DNA of 22,270 nt, from the NCBI GenBank assembly GCA_937890655.1, contig CALADT010000194.1, forward strand, positions 1-22,270. Direction: 5' to 3'. Of the stretch, positions 7,983-15,064 are shown in pieces (within the stretch, counting starts at the first letter, position 1; every line of letters begins with the position of its first letter). The position numbers were made by a program, and so were the translations under genes. Under the pieces are notes generated by a model. The model saw nothing but the letters and a program-made list of their open reading frames with translations, ran no database searches and had not been told where the DNA came from. The stretch is from an uncultured Mucispirillum sp. (GTDB lineage Bacteria > Chrysiogenota > Deferribacteres > Deferribacterales > Mucispirillaceae).

Positions 7983-8873
7983 TTATTTTTTTAAGGCTTT
8001 TACTATTGTATCCACATTGTGGTGCATCATATCAATATAGGAATGTTTATCCCCTAATGTTTCAGAATATAATGTGCCACCTATTTTTACATTATGTCCT
8101 TTTGCTTTTAATGAGGATTGTAAAAGCCTTATATTTCTATCAGATACAGTTGCTTCAAAAAACAATGTATCCACATTTTTTTCTATTAAAAGTTCTGCTA
8201 AATCATTAATTGTAGCAAGAGTTACTTCCGTATGAGTGCTTATTTTTTGTAATGATAATGTTTCAAAACCGTATGCTTTTCCAAAATAAGCAAAAGCGTC
8301 GTGTTCTGTTACTATTATCCTTTTTGATTGTGGAATATCTTTTACCCGTTCTTTAATATATTTATCTAACTGATTTAAGGAATAAAGCATAATATCTTCA
8401 TTCATAAAATAAACCTGCTCATTAGCTTTATTCATTTCCACTAAACTCTCTGTAATAAATACAGTAGCTTTGCTCCATAATACAGGGTCATGCCATATGT
8501 GTGGGTTTACTTTATCATCTTTATATATTAAATCTTCCTGTGGGATATTTTGAATAATTGATATAGCCGGTGTAATATTACCTATTTTACTCAAAGCCCA
8601 CTCTAACCTGCCTTCTAAACCACCACCGTTATATATAATAAGAGATGAATCAGTTATACGGATAATATCACGTTCATTAGCTGAATATGTGTGTGGGTCA
8701 ATACCTTTTCTTATGGCTATATTGGTTTCTATAAAATCCCCACCAATAGATAACACTAAATCGTTTATTATTTCATTAGAATTCATTATAAGGGATTTAT
8801 TGCCTTTAAAACTTTTTGTTTGGCAACCGTATGTAATGAGTATTATACTTAATAATATATATATTTTTTTCAT
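7983..8873 (-). CDS. Metal-binding lipoprotein, ABC substrate-binding protein (ZnuA/TroA family)
   Basis: A 296-residue cluster A-I metal-binding protein that would capture Zn, Mn or Fe outside the inner membrane for the adjacent importer. It has a short signal peptide ending at Cys17 (ITYGC, a weak lipobox), so it is probably a lipoprotein. Expected ligands are visible: His61 (DPHTY), His125 (NPHIWHDP) and His191 (TEHDAFAY), the three-His pattern of ZnuA/TroA. The usual fourth ligand Asp in LYxDxL is Glu271 here (LYSETLGD). The region between the first two His residues lacks the long His-rich loop of many zinc-specific ZnuA proteins. The gene begins 3 nt after the ispG stop and is followed by the ATPase gene after 16 nt. 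Specificity between Zn and Mn/Fe is unresolved. Confidence 0.87.
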   Translation of the reverse strand: MKKIYILLSIILITYGCQTKSFKGNKSLIMNSNEIINDLVLSIGGDFIETNIAIRKGIDPHTYSANERDIIRITDSSLIIYNGGGLEGRLEWALSKIGNITPAISIIQNIPQEDLIYKDDKVNPHIWHDPVLWSKATVFITESLVEMNKANEQVYFMNEDIMLYSLNQLDKYIKERVKDIPQSKRIIVTEHDAFAYFGKAYGFETLSLQKISTHTEVTLATINDLAELLIEKNVDTLFFEATVSDRNIRLLQSSLKAKGHNVKIGGTLYSETLGDKHSYIDMMHHNVDTIVKALKK

Positions 8874-8876
8874 AAT

Positions 8877-9923
8877 TTATATTATACCATCATTTTGTAA
8901 AATTTTTGCAAATTCTGAAAGTAGGTCATTTTCTTCTACTTTTTTTATAATCTGTCCCTTTTTAAAAATAAGCCCTTGTTTTAAACCACCTGCAATACCG
9001 TAATCTGCTTCACGAGCTTCCCCCGGCCCATTTACAGCACAGCCCATAACAGCTACACTAACTAAACTTTTTGACTGCTGTAACATATTTTCCACTTGGT
9101 TAGCAAGGTCAATCAAATCAATTTCTGTTCTGCCACAGGTTGGGCAGGATATTATTTCAGGCCCACGTTTTCTAATATCCAAAGAAGATAATATTTGCCA
9201 TCCGGTTTTTACTTCATCGCAAGGGTCCCCTGTTAAAGAAACACGTAAAGTATCCCCTATTCCACAGGATAATATGGCACCTATTCCAACGGCTGATTTT
9301 ATAGTGCCAGAAAACAGTGTGCCTGCTTCTGTTACCCCTACATGTAAAGGCGAATCATCTTTTTCAGAAAAAAGTTTATATGCTTTTATAGTCATAGGTA
9401 CAGAGCTTGATTTTAATGAAACTTTAAAGTTATTAAAGTTCATATCGTATAAATATCTAATATTTCTAAGGGCTGATTCCACAATGGATTCTGCTGTTAC
9501 CCCATATTTTGCTAGTAAATCTTTTTCTAAAGAGCCAGAATTTACACCCACCCTAATGGACGCACCATTGGCTTTTACAGCATCAGTTACTATTTTTAGC
9601 CTGTCAAAACCTCCAAGGTTTCCTGGGTTAATACGTATACAGTCTGCGCCGTTATCTAATGCAGATACAGCCAGCTTATAGTCAAAATGAATATCTGCTA
9701 TTAATGGAATATTTATTTTGTCTTTAATATGTTTTAATGCAAGGGCAGCTTCCATATCAGGCACAGCAGAACGGATTATTTCACAGCCTGCTTTTTCTAG
9801 TTTACTAATTTGTTCAATGGTTGCAGTAATATCTCTTGTATCTGTATTAGTCATGGACTGAATACGGATAGGGTTGCCACCACCTAATAATATATTGCCT
9901 ACTTTTATTTCCCTGCTTTGCAT
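8877..9923 (-). CDS. ispG: IspG, 4-hydroxy-3-methylbut-2-enyl diphosphate synthase
   Basis: A 348-residue bacterial IspG/GcpE. It converts MEcPP to HMBPP, the penultimate step of the MEP isoprenoid pathway, in the cytosol with a [4Fe-4S] cluster. Seen: N-terminal GGGNPIRIQSMTNTDT (14-29) of the TIM barrel, IRINPGN (96-102), and cluster ligands Cys260 and Cys263 (SCPTCGR) and Cys295 (GCAVNGPGE), with the fourth ligand Glu302. Length is normal for the short bacterial form. TCAGGT lies about 8 nt upstream of the ATG. It is the first gene of the long minus-strand run, 3 nt before the metal-binding lipoprotein, so isoprenoid Fe-S synthesis and metal uptake share a transcript. Confidence 0.95.
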   Translation of the reverse strand: MQSREIKVGNILLGGGNPIRIQSMTNTDTRDITATIEQISKLEKAGCEIIRSAVPDMEAALALKHIKDKINIPLIADIHFDYKLAVSALDNGADCIRINPGNLGGFDRLKIVTDAVKANGASIRVGVNSGSLEKDLLAKYGVTAESIVESALRNIRYLYDMNFNNFKVSLKSSSVPMTIKAYKLFSEKDDSPLHVGVTEAGTLFSGTIKSAVGIGAILSCGIGDTLRVSLTGDPCDEVKTGWQILSSLDIRKRGPEIISCPTCGRTEIDLIDLANQVENMLQQSKSLVSVAVMGCAVNGPGEAREADYGIAGGLKQGLIFKKGQIIKKVEENDLLSEFAKILQNDGII

Positions 9924-10108
9924 AAATTATACCTGACTTTATATTAAATATTTTGTTAGCTTACCATATTTAACCATATAAAATCAACTTCTAATTTATA
10001 AAATTATTTAAATCCTATGAAAGCCTTATAAATGACTTTATAGACATTACGGACACTATCTTTTTAATAATCCCATATTATATAAAAAAATTATTAGGAG
10101 TAAAAAAT
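9924..10108. other. Divergent intergenic region between ispG and the phage genes
   Basis: This 185-nt AT-rich gap must hold the start signals for both ispG (leftward) and the phage adaptor-like gene (rightward). On the plus strand a clear ribosome binding site TTAGGAG precedes the ATG at 10109. An imperfect inverted repeat, CTATGAAAG at 10015-10023 with CTTTATAG at 10036-10043, could be an operator but is weak in AT-rich DNA. A TATAAA at 10081-10086 lacks a good -35. No confident promoter can be assigned in either direction. Confidence 0.4.
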
Positions 10109-10657
10109 ATGAATAATCTGCTAAATAAAATTAGAATACGTATAAACGATATAGAATCTTTTGAATTTTCAAACAATGAGCTTATATCATACATTAATAA
10201 CGGATTAAGTAATGTGGAAAATATTTTAGCCATAAACCATGTAAAATTTAATATATCACTTTTAAAAACTACATCTTCTTTATGTGCTATACCAGATGAT
10301 TTAATACAAATTTATAAAATCATAGAAAACGGATTAGAAATACCACAAAAAGATATTATTTCCAATAAATATGGCTACTATATTTTAAATAATAATATTA
10401 TACTTCCATGCACTAATGCTGATATTTACTATATAAAAGAGTTCCCACGGTTGCAAGAAGATGATACTTTAAAATTACCTTCTATTATTATAGAATACCT
10501 TTATTTATATACTGTTATTAAAGCCTTATCACGGCTTGAATTTAATATGGATAAAGAAGAAAAAGAATTATTAAACACTACAAACATGATGATAAAACAT
10601 ATGCTCCATAAATACGGTAACAATACTATGGAACGTTTTAATGGATATAGTTTATGA
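10109..10657 (+). CDS. Phage head-tail adaptor-like protein
   Basis: A 182-residue mostly helical protein. The start, an N-terminal helix then NELISYINNGLSNVENIL, resembles the ELLxYLNxAQRE pattern of podovirus head-completion or tail-tube adaptor proteins (P22 gp4 or T7 gp11 kinds), which sit between portal and tail. There is no clear sequence signature, and the call rests mainly on this pattern plus the next two genes, which are also virion-like. A TTAGGAG site precedes the ATG. The stop overlaps the next ATG by 4 nt (ATGA), so the pair is coupled. Codon use is as AT-rich as the host background, arguing for long residence or an AT-rich phage. Confidence 0.6.
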   Translation: MNNLLNKIRIRINDIESFEFSNNELISYINNGLSNVENILAINHVKFNISLLKTTSSLCAIPDDLIQIYKIIENGLEIPQKDIISNKYGYYILNNNIILPCTNADIYYIKEFPRLQEDDTLKLPSIIIEYLYLYTVIKALSRLEFNMDKEEKELLNTTNMMIKHMLHKYGNNTMERFNGYSL

Positions 10658-12015
10658 AAAAAACATCAAAAACCTCAAGAAATGCAGTAGCAAAACTTTT
10701 TAAACCAATAGGTGGAATGTGTAATACTATTAGTGGAGAATATATTAAAGATAATCAAGCATGTAGTATTTCAGGAGTTATTTATAATGAAGATATTAAC
10801 TCCTTTCATGGCTCCTATATCTATGACAATATTTCATCATATAATGATTATGTTTTTTATAAACTATTTAATGTAGAATATAAATCAAGACAGTGCCTAT
10901 TTGCCACATATAATGGTGGTATATATAATATTACAGAAAATAAAGCATACCCCATAGAAAGCAATGTTGTGCCAAGCCATATTATATTTAATCAAGATGG
11001 GTTATTTATATCTTCATCATATAATGTTTATCATTTAAAAAATACAGGGGAAAAAGAAAAAATAACATTTTCATTATCGCCTTTTGCATGGCAGCGTATT
11101 TCTCCACGTCAAAGCCCTAATTTACCTACTAACTCTCTTTTTTACCATAACGGCAGGCTTTATTTTTCTGATGCTAGGGGAGTAGGCTATATGGTTGAAA
11201 ATGCAAAAGAAGTAAAAATACTTAATAAATCATTATCTAACCTTGATTTTTGTTTTTGTAACCACCAGCTATATGCTTTTGATTACCAACAAATATATAT
11301 AATATCCCACGATGAAATAACATTATATGAAGATATTTCAAAATATAATCTTAATGTTAAATTTACATCATCTTTTGATAACGAGCTTGTAGCCTTATAT
11401 ACTGAAGATAGAAATTACAGTGTAATATGCTTTAATGTGCTTTATAAAACCATGAAAAAATATAAAGTAAACTTAACTAAAGGGGTAAATACATTAGGGT
11501 TTAAGTATATAAAAGTAATTAATAGGAAATTTTACTTTTTAATTAATGAAACAGATAGCTCTATGGCTGTTATAAAATCTTCCCTTTATGAAGGCACATT
11601 TAATGGTATTGTATTTAATATTACTAAACCAATATTTGAAAACAGAAATTCTACAATATATTTGCAGAATATTTTTTATTTACATAAATCTCTATTTTGC
11701 TATTATGCAGCAGATTTAAAACATGCTAATGCTGTAAAAAATATTGAACTTTATGAAATCTCAAATGGGTCTTTAATTTTATTAGATTATATTAACCCAC
11801 CATCAAATGTAGGTTCATCAACTAATATTGCAATAAATAATAACAGGATTTATGCTGCCAATACTTATGGTATTTTCTATGTGGATATTCTGCCGGATAA
11901 AGAATATATACCATGCTTATTAACCCAAACGGCAGGCTTTGTGTTCCACAGGGTTCAAGCCTTTATTTTAGTGGAGTTGGGGATTTTAGTAACTGGACAT
12001 GGGGCACAGATATAG
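10654..12015 (+). CDS. Phage DNA-stabilisation/tail-tube-like protein, N-terminal part (frame broken)
   Basis: A 453-residue reading frame holding the N-terminal two thirds of a large beta-rich virion protein of the P22 gp10/T7 gp12 kind (packaged-DNA stabilisation or tail tubular protein B). Repeated short strands such as SLFYHNGRLYFSDA (about 163-176) and RIYAANTYGIFYVD (about 413-427) suggest a propeller fold. The family-like sequence continues past residue about 423 only in the -1 frame (see the gene at 11913), so the last roughly 30 residues here (after DKEYI) are probably out-of-frame translation. It overlaps the upstream gene by 4 nt. A 1-nt deletion, a 2-nt insertion or a sequencing error would all explain the break. 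Confidence 0.6.
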   Translation: MKKTSKTSRNAVAKLFKPIGGMCNTISGEYIKDNQACSISGVIYNEDINSFHGSYIYDNISSYNDYVFYKLFNVEYKSRQCLFATYNGGIYNITENKAYPIESNVVPSHIIFNQDGLFISSSYNVYHLKNTGEKEKITFSLSPFAWQRISPRQSPNLPTNSLFYHNGRLYFSDARGVGYMVENAKEVKILNKSLSNLDFCFCNHQLYAFDYQQIYIISHDEITLYEDISKYNLNVKFTSSFDNELVALYTEDRNYSVICFNVLYKTMKKYKVNLTKGVNTLGFKYIKVINRKFYFLINETDSSMAVIKSSLYEGTFNGIVFNITKPIFENRNSTIYLQNIFYLHKSLFCYYAADLKHANAVKNIELYEISNGSLILLDYINPPSNVGSSTNIAINNNRIYAANTYGIFYVDILPDKEYIPCLLTQTAGFVFHRVQAFILVELGILVTGHGAQI

Positions 12016-12803
12016 ACGCTTTATTTGTGGAAATAGGTTATAAAGACGGTGGTAAAATTACGTATGCAGTTGTGGTGCTGGATAGTATTATTGTTTTTAA
12101 AGATAATGGTAATATATACAGGCTTTCAGGTAGTTATCCACTTTGGTCTGTTTCTAAATTAGGGGAAGTGGATATAGTTACAAGTAATGCACTTATTTAT
12201 GGTTCGCAGATTATTTTTGGTTCATCTTCTGGTATTAAAAAAATTAGTGCCACAGAATATTATGGTGATTTCTTTTTGTCAGACTATCAGTTTAATATGC
12301 AGGATAAAAATGTTCAAAGTGTTTCACTATGTAGTAGTAGAAATAATATTATATTTGTATCGCAGGATTATATTTTTGAATACAGCAATGTTTTAAAAGG
12401 TTTTTATATTTATGAAAATAATAAAAATAATAAATTTATTCAGGTTATAGAAATTTTTAACCCTGATAAAACATATAATACATATGCATTAAACAGCAGT
12501 GGAAGGCTTTTTATGCAAAATAAGAATAAATTAAATAATGTAGAAGTTATATATAAAGAAATTAAAAGTAATTTAAATATGGTTATAAAAGCTGTTGTAG
12601 TATATACACCATTACTAAATGAAGAAAAATCGTTTAATTTAATAATAAATGGAGATACATATAAACTACAATTAAAAGCAAATAAAAATCGTCATAAATA
12701 TTTTATCACAAAAAAAGTAAATAAACTTCAAATAAAATTAACCCATAAGGGTGATTTTTTTATTGATAACATATTTATAGAATACGCCCAAATAGGCGAA
12801 TAA
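11913..12803 (+). CDS. Phage DNA-stabilisation/tail-tube-like protein, C-terminal part
   Basis: A 296-residue frame in -1 relative to the previous gene; it is open from 11901, after an in-frame TAA at 11898-11900. It starts NPNGRLCVPQGSSLYFSGVG and continues GDFSNWTWGTDIDALFVEIGY then IIVFKDNGNIYRLSGSYPLW, the core pattern of phage tail stabilisation proteins, in which a YFS-GxxDF motif is followed by a FxxNGxxYRLxG strand. The overlap with the previous frame is 103 nt. No canonical X XXY YYZ slippery heptamer occurs in the window 11901-12015, and the ATG at 11913 has only a weak Shine-Dalgarno. Most likely one gene of about 710 codons broken by an indel; reinitiation at 11913 or non-canonical frameshifting is possible. 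Confidence 0.6.
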   Translation: MLINPNGRLCVPQGSSLYFSGVGDFSNWTWGTDIDALFVEIGYKDGGKITYAVVVLDSIIVFKDNGNIYRLSGSYPLWSVSKLGEVDIVTSNALIYGSQIIFGSSSGIKKISATEYYGDFFLSDYQFNMQDKNVQSVSLCSSRNNIIFVSQDYIFEYSNVLKGFYIYENNKNNKFIQVIEIFNPDKTYNTYALNSSGRLFMQNKNKLNNVEVIYKEIKSNLNMVIKAVVVYTPLLNEEKSFNLIINGDTYKLQLKANKNRHKYFITKKVNKLQIKLTHKGDFFIDNIFIEYAQIGE

Positions 12804-12818
12804 AACAAGGAGAAAAAA

Positions 12819-13151
12819 ATGGGATTTTTTGATGGATTTAATAAATTAATGTTTGGAGAAAACAAAGCCAGTAATAAACAGCAGGAGCAATATAATAAAG
12901 TTACAAATATAGATAACAGAATGAAAGACTTTGAAAACCTTTCAGGGCAGGCAATAAACAGCCTTGCAAATAGGGGGATAGTAAATTCATCTGTTACATC
13001 AAAAGCATTAGGTAGTGCTATGGCTCAAGCAGAAGATAACTACTGGAACGACCAAATGAAATTGTTAAATTACAGCTACGGAAAAGATAAAGAAGGAATA
13101 GCTGGAAATTTAATGAAAAATGCAACATCTTCCTTTTTTGGAGCATTATAA
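12819..13151 (+). CDS. Small phage internal-virion/ejection-like protein
   Basis: A 110-residue helical protein. It begins MGFFDGFNKLMFG, has a Gln/Asn/Lys-rich helical stretch, then SLANRGIVNSSVTSKALGSA (about 48-67) and AEDNYWNDQMKLLNYSYG. The motif 'LxxRGIxNSSVTxxAL' is common in small virion or ejection proteins encoded just after tail-stabilisation genes of podoviruses, hence the call; it is pattern-based. A strong AAGGAG lies 7 nt before the ATG, and the gene follows its neighbour by 15 nt. It is the last of the three virion-like genes; a G+C-rich hairpin follows its stop. Confidence 0.55.
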   Translation: MGFFDGFNKLMFGENKASNKQQEQYNKVTNIDNRMKDFENLSGQAINSLANRGIVNSSVTSKALGSAMAQAEDNYWNDQMKLLNYSYGKDKEGIAGNLMKNATSSFFGAL

Positions 13152-13154
13152 ATA

Positions 13155-13172
13155 TCGGGGCTTCTGCCCCGA
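13155..13172 (+). terminator. G+C-rich hairpin after the phage genes (atypical terminator)
   Basis: A perfect 7-bp stem TCGGGGC/GCCCCGA with a TTCT loop lies 3 nt after the stop of the last phage gene. On the plus strand it is followed by ten A residues (13172-13181), not a T-run, so it is not a classical intrinsic terminator for the phage genes; on the minus strand the T-run comes before the stem. It may still stabilise the 3' end, or read with the later T-rich stretch (from 13182). Confidence 0.4.
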
Positions 13173-13224
13173 AAAAAAAAATTATTATTTTTCTTATTTA
13201 TATTTTATAATTTTATGTATATTA

Positions 13225-13246
13225 TATAATAAATTTACTTAAGGAG
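13225..13246 (+). promoter_or_regulatory. -10 element and ribosome binding site for the HEPN/Abi-like gene
   Basis: A perfect TATAAT at 13225-13230 lies 23 nt before the ATG at 13254, and AAGGAG (13241-13246) sits 7 nt before that ATG. The -35 region is a poor match, so the promoter would depend on the AT-rich surrounds. The gene therefore appears to have its own expression signal, separate from the phage genes. Confidence 0.4.
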
Positions 13247-13253
13247 ATATAAG

Positions 13254-13997
13254 ATGGATTATGAAAATAATTACCAATTATATAATCAGGTTTGTTCTAT
13301 TGTATGCGATAATCATTATGGATATAGTAAAAATGATGCAATAAGTAGTATATCTAAGTATGCTGTAAAAAATAATATAAATTTATCAGAATCTTCTAGC
13401 AACAACAAGTTTGATACTATTATGCTATATTTAAAAAATTTGGATTTAGCTCAACTTATTGATTATTTTATTGAATTAGCTAATTCAGATAACTTTAAAA
13501 AACAACAAGATGTTATTGACTTATTAAACAATATACATGTTAATCATAAAGATTTAATAAAAGATAAATCAAATTATAAAAAAATAATAAAAAATACTAC
13601 ACATTGGTTAGAAAAATATGAAAAAGCCTATAAAGAGTATAAAAATGGATTAGAATTATTTAATACAAATAATTATGGACGTAATATAATAGATAATATG
13701 CGTTTATCTTATGAATTATTACTTAAAGATTTGTTAAATAATAATTCTTCATTAGAAAAACAAAATAATTTTTTAAGTAATGCTTTAAGAGAAAAAAATA
13801 TATCTAAAGAAATTCGTGATATTTTTATTAATTTATTTGAAAGATATTACATGTATAATAACCGTAATGCAAAACATGATAATACTTTTAATCAATATGA
13901 AGTAGAATTTATAATAGAACAAACAAGTATTATGATGCAATTTCTTATAAAAATATTAGGTGAGAATAAAAAAGAAAAAAATATTTTTGATTTATAA
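13254..13997 (+). CDS. HEPN/abortive-infection-like protein
   Basis: A 247-residue, strongly Asn/Lys/Ile-rich helical protein. The N-terminal part (1-100) is unrecognised. Residues about 140-235 resemble the C-terminal helical domain of HEPN/Abi-type proteins: YGRNIIDNMRLSYELLLKDLL, SLEKQ, then YYMYNNRNAKHDNTFNQYEVEFI. The putative RNase motif reads R204-N-A-K-H208 (Rx3H), shorter than the canonical Rx4-6H, so nuclease activity is uncertain. Base composition is lower in G+C than the flanking ribosomal genes, consistent with acquisition. It lies between the phage genes and the end of the S10-operon fragment, converging with rplC over a bidirectional terminator. A phage-defence role is inference from domain and context. 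Confidence 0.55.
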   Translation: MDYENNYQLYNQVCSIVCDNHYGYSKNDAISSISKYAVKNNINLSESSSNNKFDTIMLYLKNLDLAQLIDYFIELANSDNFKKQQDVIDLLNNIHVNHKDLIKDKSNYKKIIKNTTHWLEKYEKAYKEYKNGLELFNTNNYGRNIIDNMRLSYELLLKDLLNNNSSLEKQNNFLSNALREKNISKEIRDIFINLFERYYMYNNRNAKHDNTFNQYEVEFIIEQTSIMMQFLIKILGENKKEKNIFDL

Positions 13998-14045
13998 TTT
14001 AGTAGTATATTTAAATTATTAATCAAAAATTTTAATACTTATAAA

Positions 14046-14079
14046 AAAAGCCTTTTATGGTTATCCATAAAAGGCTTTT
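14046..14079. terminator. Bidirectional intrinsic terminator
   Basis: A perfect 15-bp inverted repeat, AAAAGCCTTTTATGG and CCATAAAAGGCTTTT, with a TTAT loop. Because the stem ends are A-run and T-run, both transcripts end in U-tracts. It lies between the 3' ends of the HEPN-like gene (plus) and rplC (minus) and ends the ribosomal operon after rplC. Confidence 0.9.
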
Positions 14080-14083
14080 AAGT

Positions 14084-14722
14084 TTATCTTTTTGGTTTAG
14101 CTGTTTCTTTTATATACACTATACCGTTTTTGTGTCCTGGAATAGAACCTTTAACAAGTATAACATTTTTTTCAGGCATAACTTTTACAACTTTTAATCT
14201 TTGAGTTGTAACTGTTTCCACACCTAAATGCCCAGCCATTTTTTTACCTTTATTTACTTCTGCAGGCCATTCTTTCATACCTATAGAACCTAATCTACGG
14301 TGAAAGCCTGAACCGTGACCACCAGGGCCACCTGCGAAGTTCCAACGTTTCATACCACCAGCAAAACCTTTACCAATAGTAATACCTTGAATATCAACTA
14401 AATCACCTTCTGCAAACATTTCTGTGCTGATAGTTTGACCAACATTGTAGTCATCTATTGCATCAACACGAACTTCACGAAGATATTTCATAGGCTTAAC
14501 ATCTGCTTTTTTAAAGTGTCCAGCCATAGGTTTATTAACTTTTTTTTCTGAGAGTATCTCTTCGAACCCGATTTGTATAGCGTTATAGCCATCAGATTCA
14601 ACGGTTTTCTTTTGTACAACTACGCATGGACCTGCTTGTACAACCGTAACCGGAATAACCGCTCCGTTCTCAGAGAATATTTGTGTCATTCCGATTTTTT
14701 TACCGATAATTCCCTTTGCCAT
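14084..14722 (-). CDS. rplC: 50S ribosomal protein L3
   Basis: A 212-residue L3, an early assembly protein of the large subunit with a loop reaching the peptidyl transferase centre. Seen: KGIIGKKIGMTQIF at the N-terminus (3-16), the central TIGKGFAGGMKRWNF, GGPGGHGSGFHRR and KGKKMAGHLG. Within the loop the usual PGRV reads PAEV, a minor variant. AGGA lies about 6 nt before the ATG, and the gene follows rpsJ by 15 nt. Normally rplD, rplW and rplB follow rplC at once; here the operon stops at the terminator at 14046-14079. Confidence 0.96.
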   Translation of the reverse strand: MAKGIIGKKIGMTQIFSENGAVIPVTVVQAGPCVVVQKKTVESDGYNAIQIGFEEILSEKKVNKPMAGHFKKADVKPMKYLREVRVDAIDDYNVGQTISTEMFAEGDLVDIQGITIGKGFAGGMKRWNFAGGPGGHGSGFHRRLGSIGMKEWPAEVNKGKKMAGHLGVETVTTQRLKVVKVMPEKNVILVKGSIPGHKNGIVYIKETAKPKR

Positions 14723-14737
14723 TTATTCCTGCCTTTA

Positions 14738-15046
14738 TTAGAGTTTAATCTCTACGTCTATGCCCGCAGATAGCTCAAGATTCTTAAGCGCATCAATTGT
14801 TTGAGGATTATACTCAAAAATATCTATTAAACGCTTATGAGTCCTTATTTCAAACTGCTCACGAGAGTTTTTATCAACGTGAGGAGAACGTGTTACACAA
14901 AATTTTTCTATGCGTGTAGGCAGTGGTATAGGACCCACTACCCTTGCGCCAGTTCTTTTAGCTGTATTAACAATGTCTTTTACAACTTTATCTAAAATTT
15001 TGTGTTCAAAAGCTTTAAGTTTAATTCTTATCTTTTGATTTTCCAT
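14738..15046 (-). CDS. rpsJ: 30S ribosomal protein S10
   Basis: A 102-residue S10 of normal length (NusE), which binds 16S rRNA and, with NusB, takes part in transcription antitermination. Typical stretches are KIRIKLKAFEHKILD (4-18), RTGARVVGPIPLPTR (31-45) and SPHVDKNSREQFEIRTHKRL. It lies 18 nt after tuf, with only a weak Shine-Dalgarno (CTGGT), and is followed by rplC. The order tuf-rpsJ-rplC is the usual junction of the str and S10 operons. Confidence 0.96.
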   Translation of the reverse strand: MENQKIRIKLKAFEHKILDKVVKDIVNTAKRTGARVVGPIPLPTRIEKFCVTRSPHVDKNSREQFEIRTHKRLIDIFEYNPQTIDALKNLELSAGIDVEIKL

Positions 15047-15064
15047 TATATTATACCAGCCTGA

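Noticed and set aside
10015..10043. Inverted repeat CTATGAAAG/CTTTATAG as operator or attachment site
   Set aside because: One mismatch, AT-rich context and no second copy seen at the island's other end.
11901..12015. Programmed -1 frameshift with slippery heptamer in the phage stabilisation gene
   Set aside because: Every codon pair in the overlap was checked for X XXY YYZ and none fits; an indel is simpler.
12187..12396. 69-codon plus-strand frame within the phage gene
   Set aside because: Out of frame with the conserved protein pattern and hydrophobic by chance in AT-rich DNA.
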